Both the position numbers and the translations under genes were made by a program. From positions 1-5,716 of the forward strand of contig DAFD01000016.1 in NCBI GenBank assembly GCA_002497895.1: 5,716 bases of DNA, written 5' to 3'. Below, one piece after another: positions 1 to 5,716 of the stretch (the stretch's first letter is position 1; the number at the start of each line of letters is the position of its first letter). Under the pieces are notes generated by a model, which was not told where the DNA came from, did not search any database, and was given only the letters and a program-made list of their open reading frames with translations. Origin of the DNA: Euryarchaeota archaeon UBA175 (GTDB lineage Archaea; Thermoplasmatota; Poseidoniia; Poseidoniales; Thalassarchaeaceae).

Positions 1-1101
1 TATCACCTCGGTGAGCACCCTGACTCAACCCTTCGCAATCAGATGGGTGGGGATGTTCCGCTGCTAGTGATTGATTCGGTACGCAGCGGTGAATACGATT
101 TGGTAATTCCCGACGTCAACCGTAACGGCAATTTCAGCGATGATGAGCGGATGAGTAAGGGCAATGAGACCGCAGGCCTCGACGAAGATGGCGACGGAAT
201 TCGCGACGTCTCAGCCGGCCTTCTCTATTGGGTTTCGGACGGCATCAATGGAGTGCCCTATGCCGAGACTTACGCTGCACGCCACGGCTATTCAAATCGC
301 ATCGCAGGTGCGGGAAATCTGACTCTTTTCATGCTTGATTCAGGCTCGCACGGAACGCTTTGTGCCAGTGCAGTAGCGGCGCAGGCGCAGGTGAATAATG
401 GGGCTGTGCTGGGAATGGCACCCAATGCAACGGTTGCGAGCATCGGCAATCATTACTCTGGCGGACACATGCTCGATGGCTGGCGCTGGATAGCCGAAGG
501 TAACGATGGGAATCCAGAGACTTGGGATGACCAGCCACATATCGGGTCATTCTCCTTTGGATACTCTTCGATAGATGACTCAGGAGCCGATTCCTACTCA
601 TTATACCTCGATTGGCTTACTCGAGTTTACAACAATCAAACTCACTACGCTGTTGCAATCGGCAACGGCGGGCATGGATACGGCACAGTCGCGGTTCCAG
701 GGGCTTCCCAAGGTATCTTCTCGGTCGGCGCATTCTCTAGCCGGACCAACCAATTGTGGGGTCAGAGCGCGCCGTGGAATAACCGAGGTCCCAATATCGT
801 TGGAAGGATGGACCCTGATATCGTTGCAGTTGGTTGGAGTGCCACTGGTGATATTCCCTTGAATCTGCGAAACAACGGCAATTCGGCCACGACTACATGG
901 GGCGGCACTAGCCTCGCAACACCAATCACAGCCGGTCTATTGGCTGTAGTGGAACAGGCTTGGTTCGAGACCAATGGCGATTATCCAATGTCCCAACCCT
1001 TCCGTGATTTCGTGCTTGCAACAGCTGACGATAGAGGATACGATCCATTCGTTCAGGGTGGAGGCTGGTTCAATGCAAGCCGCGCGACAGCAACCATCGA
1101 T
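1..1101 (+). other. S8 catalytic domain (all but its N-terminal part)
   Basis: The nucleophile Ser290 (codon 910-912) sits in GGTSLATPITAG, the standard subtilase Ser signature. The general base His103 (codon 349-351) sits in SHGTLCAS. The oxyanion-hole Asn208 (codon 664-666) sits in AIGNGG and is followed by the TVAVPGASQGIFSVGA segment typical of the fold. No convincing catalytic Asp motif occurs at the expected place in the visible part. The segment before His103, with YDLVIPDVN and later RDVSAGLLYWVSDG, resembles the long insertion between Asp and His in tripeptidyl-peptidase-II-like and archaeal S8 enzymes. The Asp is therefore expected upstream of base 1, at least about 116 residues before the His, against about 32 in subtilisin. 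All visible catalytic elements are intact, so an active enzyme is likely. Confidence 0.9.
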
Positions 1102-4100
1102 GGCGACAATGGGACTTGGTCAGTTACTCCTAGTCAATGGATGACTGGCACTTTCCAGGGAGAACATCGAGATGCTAACATCAACGTGATTCATAGAGGA
1201 GAATCTCAAACCGTCCCCCTCGAATTAACAAATCACGGAAACAGTTCGCTTGATTTCGTTATTTTCCCTGTTAAACACGAAGCACTGGCTCACGAAGTGG
1301 GTCAGTGGAACAGTATTGGAGATGGAAGTGAAGGCGGAGACAACAATACATGGGATGGATATCAAGGCGATAGGCCAGACTTGTTGATTCCAATTCATGT
1401 TAACAACACAACCTATCAATTACCGCTTCAAACTAATCTTGTAAGGGCTAGAGCAGTAATCGAATATGCGGCATTTGATGGAAATTTAGACCGTTCCTCC
1501 AACGAACGTATCGAACTCACACTCTATCGTTGGAGCGATGATGATGGCGATGGGATATGGGTTGGAGACGAAGATAATGATTCGATGGTCGATGAAGAAG
1601 ATTGGACCGAATCATCCGAATTTGATGCTTATGGAACATGGTATCACCACGGTCCTCAAGCAGAGTTCCGAGTGGGTTTGCCCTTCGATGATATGGAAGA
1701 TGGTCTATTCTTGGGTGTATCACGAAGAGACGTATCATCCTCGGGCTTGGATAATGTCAGCATAGAGTGGGATTGGACGGCGTTTGGCCCAGTAACTGAC
1801 GATTGGATTAGCCCTCGTTCAACAGGAGAAGGTGCCCCTCCCTTTTGGACAGTTTCACCAAACTCAACCACAACTTACAATTTCACAGTGGATGTTCCTT
1901 TAGATGCTGAACCCGGACTTTACCAACATGGCTTGGTAATCAGAAGCTTTGCACACAATATGTGGTCATCTCCCTTGCATGAGTGGACTCTACCAATTGT
2001 AACTAATGTGCCATATATAGCGCCCGTCGATATAACAGCCAAGCCTTTAGATGGAAATGTTTCCAATCAAACGCTGTATTCTGAATCTTGGATTTCAGGA
2101 GCCCAAAGATGGAGTTGGCGCGCAGAATCTGGCGATTGGCGCATTATGAGCATTGATTGGCCCGAAGATCTGGCAACCGGGGGGACTGCAATACTGGACG
2201 TCGACTGGGATGATAATCCATACACAGACGTCGACGTGCTTTGGCTCTCTCAAACAGCCCACGGTTATGCGGAGGAGGACTCGCAAGCTTATGGCGATTC
2301 GACGTTTTGGATAGAGGAGCGTTCGACGAATAATCATAGAGGCTCAGGCAGTCACGATTGGGGGACTTTCACCGGTGAATCAAGAGAGGTTTTTGTCGTT
2401 CCAACCTCACCCGGACTGCACCAACTAGCACTGCATACCGCACATCATGGCGTAACCACGAACGATAACGCCCTGAATATCTCTGTAGGATATGTGGCTG
2501 CCGAGCAGTCGGGCTTTCACAAGGTTGTTACCGACTGGTCTGAGGGGAGTGGCGAGGAGACGATTCATGTTGTTTCTACGGTTCCCATGCCGCTCGAGAG
2601 TATCCGATCTTTTGGTTGGACTCAACCGATATATTTCGAAAATGAAACTGCTTATCAGGACACATCCAATGATAAGATGAGCGCGTCTTGGTGGCATAAT
2701 TTCTCAGTGGCTGACGCGGCCGAATTGAGCATTAGGATGGATGCTTTCGAAGAGGCTGATCTCGACCTGTATCTGTTCAGAGATTCTGACGAAGACGGAG
2801 AGTTCGAGTCGAACGAAGAGGTGACACGCTCATGGTCTAGTACCAGTGCTGAGAGTATCGATATTCTGTCACCCAGCGATGGCAATTACTCTGTGGCAGT
2901 TCATGGTTGGTCTGTGAGTGATAGTGTTCAGTTCTGGCTTGAGGTTGAAGTCATTGCCGGAACTATGCTGAATGTGACTAATGCGACGATGCTGAATGCG
3001 AGCGAGATTGCTGCACAATGGCCGAGTGGTTCTACGACTCTGGCAGGAGCTGTTCCAGAGGGGGCGCTTGAGCTGGTAGTGGATTATGAGATGCCGGACA
3101 GCGAAGGCGTCTGGCAGGGTTTTGTCGAGGTTACGCTAGAAGGCGGCATCGATATGAGGATGCCATTCACTTACGAGTTGATTGACCTCGACCCCGAAAT
3201 CGAATTCGTCACTCCAGAGAATCTCACCGAGACGAACCTGATACTGCCTCTGGCTCTGCACGCGCAAGATATCGGTAGCGGTTTCGCATTGGATGACTTC
3301 AGTTGGTCCGGCTTGAATAATGATACAAGTGTGCCCAATGCGACGAGTGTCGAGGCAACTCTGTGGAATCTCTCGACGCTCAACATCACCAATCTATGGA
3401 ATTCAGGTAATCATTCATCGAATCTGACCTTCCGTGAAGTGTGGGTCAATTCGACACTTCCGGCAGCCGAGCAGTGGCATGAATATCAAGCAAACATCGC
3501 CGACCTCTCAGGCCGCTCTGCTGCCGATTGGCTATCTGTAAAATTCGACACGACTGCACCAACAATGATCATCTCTCATATTCCTCAAATAACGAATGAA
3601 TCGGAATTACTGATATCGGTGCAAACCGAATCTGACGCTGTATTCCGGCATAGTGGAGATATTGTCGCAATAAATGGAACAGGATTTGTTGAATATATTG
3701 TGTATCTTGAGGAATCAGAAATCGAATTTATAGGAGCGGATTCTATTGATGAACCATCTCATATCTACTATGCAACGGGAAATAATTCGTTCTCACTTTC
3801 AGTCACTGATCCTTCAGGAAACCTACATGAGAATAGTTGGCAAGTTGTTCTCGATAGTACACTTCCAGATATCCAAAAAGTGAATGTTATTTCCACTCAA
3901 CCCGAGTATGAATATCTCAATCAATCTTGGACCGAAGTCCCCCTAAATCTAACCGCTTTCATTACTGAAGTAATTTTGAGTCCCGACGTCAAATCGACGT
4001 GTATTTCCATCGAAGGAGATCAGATAGAAACTATTGAACAATGTCGTGAATACTCTGTATTCCCGTATGTGTTTAACTCTGAGGAAATTGGGCAACCCTC

Positions 4101-5397
4101 ACCCGTCACTCATATCGAAGATCCATTTTGGGATCTCACAGAAGTACCAGACGATTCTTATCGCATCGTCTTAGAAGTCGTTGATTGGGCAGGTAATTCT
4201 CATTCAGAAGAATACTCATTGAGTCTTGATAGAACACTACCTGATGTGGAATGGGACATCAGCCCGTCTGCTGACGGGCTGCTATCTGACCACCGTTTGG
4301 GATTGTCCTGGACGGCTAGTGAGAACGTGGATTTGGTGTTCACACACAATGGCGTGCAAGTTGAGGTGTGGGACGCAACGTATGGTGGTCTCTTCTTCGA
4401 ATTAAACCAGACAGGAGACCACGAATTCTGTATTGATGCCTGGGATGTAACAAGGGGTCAGCATAACGAAAACCGCTTCCACGAATGCCAAACCTTGACC
4501 CTCGAACCTTCACTTTATGTAAGTCAGGTTTGGGCTATTTGGGATGGCACTGTTGTTGGAACTGAAAGCGTGCAATTGGTCTTCTCGCGCGGACCTAATC
4601 AATGGGCTAATGTGACTCATGTTCCGGAGGGGGCTGACGCGTCTGACCTCGGAGATATTGAGCCAACTTATTCGTTCGAGCCGGGTGCTTCTTTCGTTGA
4701 GGTTGAATTAGCGCTTGATGAGGGGGACAACGAATTCTATCTTGTGATTGAGGCTCTCGACCATGTCCAAAGTTACTGGTTATATGTCGAGAGTGACACT
4801 ATTTCACCACGCCTGAATCTGACTCAGGTGGCGAATCGAACGACTAATTTAGAGCCTGTTCGGGTAATTTCGGGAGTCTGTGAGACGAGGGCGAGTGTAA
4901 CGATTTGGACAGAGGTTTCGAGCACTAGTTTCGTTTGCGGAGATTCGGGTAATTTCACTGTTCAACTGGGGGTGCCTGCGAATGCATCATGGCATGTAGT
5001 GAGCGCTACGACTATCGATCTTGGCGGGAATACCAATGAGACAAGCATTGAGGTGCTGTATCAGGATTGGTTTGATTGGGCAATTGATGATGCTGAGGCC
5101 GGTGGGCCGATACTCTACTGGGGTCTTGGTATCTTGATTTCTGCTCTTGCGATGCTGGGCTTGACGATGCGCATGGTGAATCGACGCAGTGCGCGTCGTC
5201 TTGAGTCCGAGGAGTCTATTGAAGAGGTCTCGGATTGGCTTGATGAGATGCTCGAAGAGAGCGACCCTGAGATTTCTGAGATGCCAGCTGAGCCCTTGCC
5301 GGAGGAAGATGAATTGCGGGCATGGGCGCGTGGTGAACGTGATGTTTCTGATTGGCGAGATAGAGTTCCTGAGGATGAGCCAATCGACCTCGACTGA
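1..5397 (+). CDS. Surface-anchored subtilisin-like (S8) serine peptidase, 5' end outside window
   Basis: Probable secreted endopeptidase, held on the outer face of the cell membrane, that would degrade extracellular protein. The frame is open from base 1 (first residues YHLGEHPDSTLRN) to the TGA at 5395-5397. The Met at 43 is not a credible start: it lies inside the catalytic domain and no signal peptide follows, so the true start, signal peptide and probably the catalytic Asp are left of the window. Order of parts: S8 domain with HGT, IGN and GTSLATP motifs (residues 1-~350); split beta-sandwich with EF-hand-like loops (~387-633); beta-rich accessory region (~650-860); PPC-like domain (~878-971); Ig-like array (~1048-1673); membrane helix (~1688-1709); acidic tail (1710-1784). 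The only Cys outside the Ig-like array is C107. Family assignment is firm from the motifs; substrate and physiological role are inferred. Confidence 0.93.
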   Translation, partial: YHLGEHPDSTLRNQMGGDVPLLVIDSVRSGEYDLVIPDVNRNGNFSDDERMSKGNETAGLDEDGDGIRDVSAGLLYWVSDGINGVPYAETYAARHGYSNRIAGAGNLTLFMLDSGSHGTLCASAVAAQAQVNNGAVLGMAPNATVASIGNHYSGGHMLDGWRWIAEGNDGNPETWDDQPHIGSFSFGYSSIDDSGADSYSLYLDWLTRVYNNQTHYAVAIGNGGHGYGTVAVPGASQGIFSVGAFSSRTNQLWGQSAPWNNRGPNIVGRMDPDIVAVGWSATGDIPLNLRNNGNSATTTWGGTSLATPITAGLLAVVEQAWFETNGDYPMSQPFRDFVLATADDRGYDPFVQGGGWFNASRATATIDGDNGTWSVTPSQWMTGTFQGEHRDANINVIHRGESQTVPLELTNHGNSSLDFVIFPVKHEALAHEVGQWNSIGDGSEGGDNNTWDGYQGDRPDLLIPIHVNNTTYQLPLQTNLVRARAVIEYAAFDGNLDRSSNERIELTLYRWSDDDGDGIWVGDEDNDSMVDEEDWTESSEFDAYGTWYHHGPQAEFRVGLPFDDMEDGLFLGVSRRDVSSSGLDNVSIEWDWTAFGPVTDDWISPRSTGEGAPPFWTVSPNSTTTYNFTVDVPLDAEPGLYQHGLVIRSFAHNMWSSPLHEWTLPIVTNVPYIAPVDITAKPLDGNVSNQTLYSESWISGAQRWSWRAESGDWRIMSIDWPEDLATGGTAILDVDWDDNPYTDVDVLWLSQTAHGYAEEDSQAYGDSTFWIEERSTNNHRGSGSHDWGTFTGESREVFVVPTSPGLHQLALHTAHHGVTTNDNALNISVGYVAAEQSGFHKVVTDWSEGSGEETIHVVSTVPMPLESIRSFGWTQPIYFENETAYQDTSNDKMSASWWHNFSVADAAELSIRMDAFEEADLDLYLFRDSDEDGEFESNEEVTRSWSSTSAESIDILSPSDGNYSVAVHGWSVSDSVQFWLEVEVIAGTMLNVTNATMLNASEIAAQWPSGSTTLAGAVPEGALELVVDYEMPDSEGVWQGFVEVTLEGGIDMRMPFTYELIDLDPEIEFVTPENLTETNLILPLALHAQDIGSGFALDDFSWSGLNNDTSVPNATSVEATLWNLSTLNITNLWNSGNHSSNLTFREVWVNSTLPAAEQWHEYQANIADLSGRSAADWLSVKFDTTAPTMIISHIPQITNESELLISVQTESDAVFRHSGDIVAINGTGFVEYIVYLEESEIEFIGADSIDEPSHIYYATGNNSFSLSVTDPSGNLHENSWQVVLDSTLPDIQKVNVISTQPEYEYLNQSWTEVPLNLTAFITEVILSPDVKSTCISIEGDQIETIEQCREYSVFPYVFNSEEIGQPSPVTHIEDPFWDLTEVPDDSYRIVLEVVDWAGNSHSEEYSLSLDRTLPDVEWDISPSADGLLSDHRLGLSWTASENVDLVFTHNGVQVEVWDATYGGLFFELNQTGDHEFCIDAWDVTRGQHNENRFHECQTLTLEPSLYVSQVWAIWDGTVVGTESVQLVFSRGPNQWANVTHVPEGADASDLGDIEPTYSFEPGASFVEVELALDEGDNEFYLVIEALDHVQSYWLYVESDTISPRLNLTQVANRTTNLEPVRVISGVCETRASVTIWTEVSSTSFVCGDSGNFTVQLGVPANASWHVVSATTIDLGGNTNETSIEVLYQDWFDWAIDDAEAGGPILYWGLGILISALAMLGLTMRMVNRRSARRLESEESIEEVSDWLDEMLEESDPEISEMPAEPLPEEDELRAWARGERDVSDWRDRVPEDEPIDLD
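112..147 (+). other. EF-hand-like calcium loop in the Asp-His insertion
   Basis: Residues 24-35 (DVNRNGNFSDDE) match the 12-residue EF-hand loop: acidic or amide side chains at positions 1, 3 and 5, Gly at 6, a hydrophobic residue at 8, and Glu at 12. A second Asp-rich stretch, DEDGDGIRD at residues 47-55 (181-207), follows closely and resembles thrombospondin type-3-like calcium sites. Calcium binding here would stabilise the insertion beside the active site. Helices flanking the loop are not obvious, so it is called a loop and not a full EF-hand. Confidence 0.65.
1201..1941 (+). other. Split beta-sandwich with an EF-hand-bearing inserted domain
   Basis: Residues 387-~420 (PLELTNHGNSSLDFVIF) look like the first strands of a beta-sandwich of the kind that follows S8 domains. 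Residues 603-633 (TVSPNSTTTYNFTVDVPLDAEPGLY and on) look like its closing strands. Between them lies a second beta-rich unit (about residues 466-580). In the middle of it residues 499-520 (1537-1602) carry two adjoining EF-hand-like loops, with Asp at 499, 501, 503, 509, 511 and 513 and acidic residues at 510 and 520. Outer and inner units would therefore be nested. This is read from strand-like patterns and spacing; a structure prediction would settle the boundaries. Confidence 0.5.
2674..2955 (+). other. PPC-like (pre-peptidase C-terminal) domain with EF-hand-like loop
   Basis: Residues ~878-971 have the PPC pattern common in secreted peptidases: a WWHNFSV start, ADLDLYLFRDSD in the middle, SAESIDILSPSDGNYSVAVHGW, and a closing strand FWLEVEVI. 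Residues 914-925 (DSDEDGEFESNE, 2782-2817) form an EF-hand-like loop with Asp at positions 1, 3 and 5, Gly at 6, Phe at 8 and Glu at 12. PPC domains usually aid secretion, folding or substrate binding and are sometimes removed on maturation. Here the domain lies mid-protein between the peptidase and the Ig-like stalk. Confidence 0.7.
2962..3003 (+). repeat. Short direct repeat encoding tandem glycosylation sequons
   Basis: ATGCTGAATG occurs at 2965-2974 and again at 2989-2998, in the same frame and 24 bases apart. The protein reads TMLNVTNATMLNAS, giving sequons at N977, N980 and N985. It joins the PPC-like domain to the next module. A short tandem duplication in a linker is the simplest explanation. 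Confidence 0.6.
3184..5061 (+). repeat. Array of about six Ig-like modules forming the extracellular stalk
   Basis: Related junctions of the form hydrophobic-Asp-Thr/Ser/Arg-Thr-x-Pro recur: KFDTTAPT (Asp codon 3547), VLDSTLPD (3853), SLDRTLPD (4228) and ESDTISPR (4795); IDLDPEIE (3184) is a weaker match. Most are preceded by a D-x-x-G-N/R turn (DLSGR, DPSGN, DWAGN); DLGGN closes the last module. Both are hallmarks of bacterial and archaeal Ig-like repeats. Asp-to-Asp spacings are 121, 102, 125 and 189 codons, the last fitting two modules. The final module (residues ~1585-1673) resembles bacterial Ig-like Big-type domains. Three modules each hold one close Cys pair (1320/1334, 1463/1482, 1613/1632), suggesting intramodule disulfides outside the cell. 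The likely job is to lift the peptidase off the membrane or to bind surfaces. Confidence 0.72.
4260..4281. repeat. Perfect inverted repeat: 9-bp stem, 4-base loop, inside the coding region
   Basis: CAGCCCGTC (4260-4268) and its exact reverse complement GACGGGCTG (4273-4281) flank the loop TGCT. The stem is GC-rich and would form a strong hairpin in mRNA. No T-run follows, so it is not an intrinsic terminator. It encodes part of SPSADGLL and falls at the edge between an AT-rich segment and a GC-richer one, about 30 bases after an Ig-like junction. Confidence 0.8.
5101..5394 (+). other. C-terminal membrane anchor and acidic cytoplasmic tail
   Basis: Residues ~1688-1709, from GPILYWGLGI through LISALAMLGLTM, form one hydrophobic helix of about 22 residues. 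RMVNRRSARR follows directly, a positive-inside stop-transfer signal, so the large N-terminal part is outside and the last ~75 residues are inside. From L1720 to the end 27 of 65 residues are Asp or Glu and only 5 are Arg; there is no Lys. The tail contains VSDWLD (1729-1734) and VSDWRD (1768-1773), a possible duplicated motif. It is not an LPXTG-type sorting signal or a typical archaeosortase PGF tail, since the helix is followed by a long polar tail. Confidence 0.85.
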
Positions 5398-5412
5398 CAT
5401 TCACGATAAGGC

Positions 5413-5416
5413 GAGG
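5413..5416 (+). promoter_or_regulatory. Possible weak Shine-Dalgarno for the dehydrogenase gene
   Basis: GAGG lies in the 23-base gap, 4 bases before the ATG at 5421. It matches part of the anti-Shine-Dalgarno consensus but the spacing is short. It favours 5421 over the in-frame ATG at 5448, which has no such sequence nearby. No TATA-box/BRE pair is evident in the gap, so any separate promoter would have to lie inside the end of the peptidase gene. Confidence 0.35.
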
Positions 5417-5420
5417 CTTC

Positions 5421-5716
5421 ATGGGCAGCGCGCTTGTCGAGCGGTCCATGGGAATCGAGAAGATTGCAGTTCTCGGAGCAGGACAGATGGGTAATGGCAT
5501 CGCTCAGGTCGCAGCCTGCGCTGGCTACGACGTCACGATGATCGATATCAAACAGGAATATGTCGACAAGGGTTTGGCAGCTATTGAGAACTCTCTTTCA
5601 CGTGTTGTAAAGAAGGAGCGAATGACTGCTGAGGAGGCTGCTAATGCTCTCGCACGGGTGAAAATTGCGACTGATAAGAGTGCGGCTGCTGATGCTGACC
5701 TCGTCGTCGAAGCGAT
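5421..5716 (+). CDS. 3-hydroxyacyl-CoA dehydrogenase (3-hydroxybutyryl-CoA dehydrogenase type), 3' end outside window
   Basis: Cytoplasmic enzyme that oxidises 3-hydroxyacyl-CoA to 3-ketoacyl-CoA with NAD(P)+, or runs the reverse, in beta-oxidation or butanoyl-CoA metabolism. The 98 visible codons give the start of the NAD-binding Rossmann domain: IAVLGAGQMGNGIAQ holds the GxGxxG loop (G19, G21, G24 from the 5421 start), and D42 at the end of the second strand (VTMIDI) is the usual adenosine-ribose ligand. RVVKKERMTAEEAANAL and DADLVVEA match family segments. No in-frame stop occurs up to the window end. The start is uncertain: ATG 5421 has the possible ribosome site, while ATG 5448 gives MGIEKIAVLGAG, closer to the usual N-terminus. 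The missing C-terminus leaves open whether this is a stand-alone enzyme of about 280-290 residues or a longer fusion with enoyl-CoA hydratase, as in some archaea. Confidence 0.92.
   Translation, partial: MGSALVERSMGIEKIAVLGAGQMGNGIAQVAACAGYDVTMIDIKQEYVDKGLAAIENSLSRVVKKERMTAEEAANALARVKIATDKSAAADADLVVEA

Noticed and set aside
43..45. ATG as the start of the peptidase
   Set aside because: The frame is open upstream to base 1 with family-like residues (YHLGEHPDSTL), the site is inside the catalytic domain, and no signal peptide follows although the protein has a C-terminal membrane anchor.
73..75. Asp11 in LLVIDSV as the catalytic Asp
   Set aside because: It looks like a DxG-type motif but lacks the Gly, and the following YDLVIPDVN context matches the post-Asp insertion of long-insert S8 enzymes, so an upstream Asp is more likely. 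Not fully excluded without the missing sequence.
2197..2235. Repeated GACGTCGAC (2197-2205 and 2227-2235) as a regulatory site
   Set aside because: Both copies encode Asp-Val-Asp in frame in adjacent strands (LDVDW and TDVDV), which accounts for the repeat.
4260..4281. Hairpin as a transcription terminator
   Set aside because: No T-rich tract follows, and the coding frame continues for more than 1100 bases with conserved domain features.
4987..5400. 137-codon open frame on the minus strand
   Set aside because: It lies wholly antisense to the membrane anchor and tail of the peptidase, shows no recognisable domain, and its existence is explained by the skewed codon use of the acidic sense strand.
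5398..5420. Promoter or terminator between the two genes
   Set aside because: The 23 bases hold no TATA-like element, no inverted repeat and no T-run.
5189..5494. 101-codon open frame on the plus strand spanning the intergenic gap
   Set aside because: It overlaps the peptidase tail and the dehydrogenase start in another frame; its product is Arg/Cys/Ser-rich with no domain, while both overlapped frames encode clear families.

Overview
The window holds most of one very large gene and the start of a second, both on the + strand and 23 bases apart. The first (1-5397) runs in from beyond the left edge. It encodes a secreted, cell-surface-anchored subtilisin-like (S8) serine peptidase. The part seen here is 1798 codons: most of a catalytic domain, a long stalk of beta-sandwich modules, one transmembrane helix and an acidic cytoplasmic tail. 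The second (5421 to beyond the right edge) encodes the NAD-binding N-terminal part of a 3-hydroxyacyl-CoA dehydrogenase of the 3-hydroxybutyryl-CoA dehydrogenase type.

The likely source is a marine planktonic euryarchaeon related to Poseidoniales (Marine Group II) or another Thermoplasmata lineage. This is inferred from protein style: a giant S8 peptidase with an acidic, Asn/Ser/Thr-rich ectodomain full of N-glycosylation sequons, EF-hand-like loops, a PPC domain, Ig-like modules and a C-terminal membrane anchor, next to a fatty-acid oxidation gene. No rRNA, tRNA or other phylogenetic marker is present, so a bacterial source is not formally excluded.

Layout by position: 1-~1100, S8 catalytic domain with His, oxyanion Asn and Ser visible and the catalytic Asp probably left of the window; ~1200-1941, a beta-sandwich that appears split by an EF-hand-bearing domain; ~2000-2640, beta-rich subtilase accessory region without a confident family; ~2674-2955, PPC-like domain; ~3184-5061, array of Ig-like modules; ~5104-5169, membrane helix; 5170-5394, cytoplasmic tail; 5398-5420, intergenic; 5421-5716, dehydrogenase N-terminus. 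No stretch of 300 bases lacks a gene. I see no tRNA, CRISPR array, insertion sequence or intrinsic terminator.

The two genes have no obvious mechanistic link. One would digest protein outside the cell and the other acts in beta-oxidation or short-chain acyl-CoA metabolism. Both fit a heterotroph living on protein and lipid, and the short gap allows co-transcription. I found no convincing new multi-gene system. The points most worth a second look are base-composition mosaicism inside the peptidase gene that follows module boundaries, a perfect hairpin at one of those boundaries, the calcium-loop layout, and the acidic tail. Residue numbers below count the Met codon at 43-45 as residue 1; this is a numbering convention, not a proposed start.
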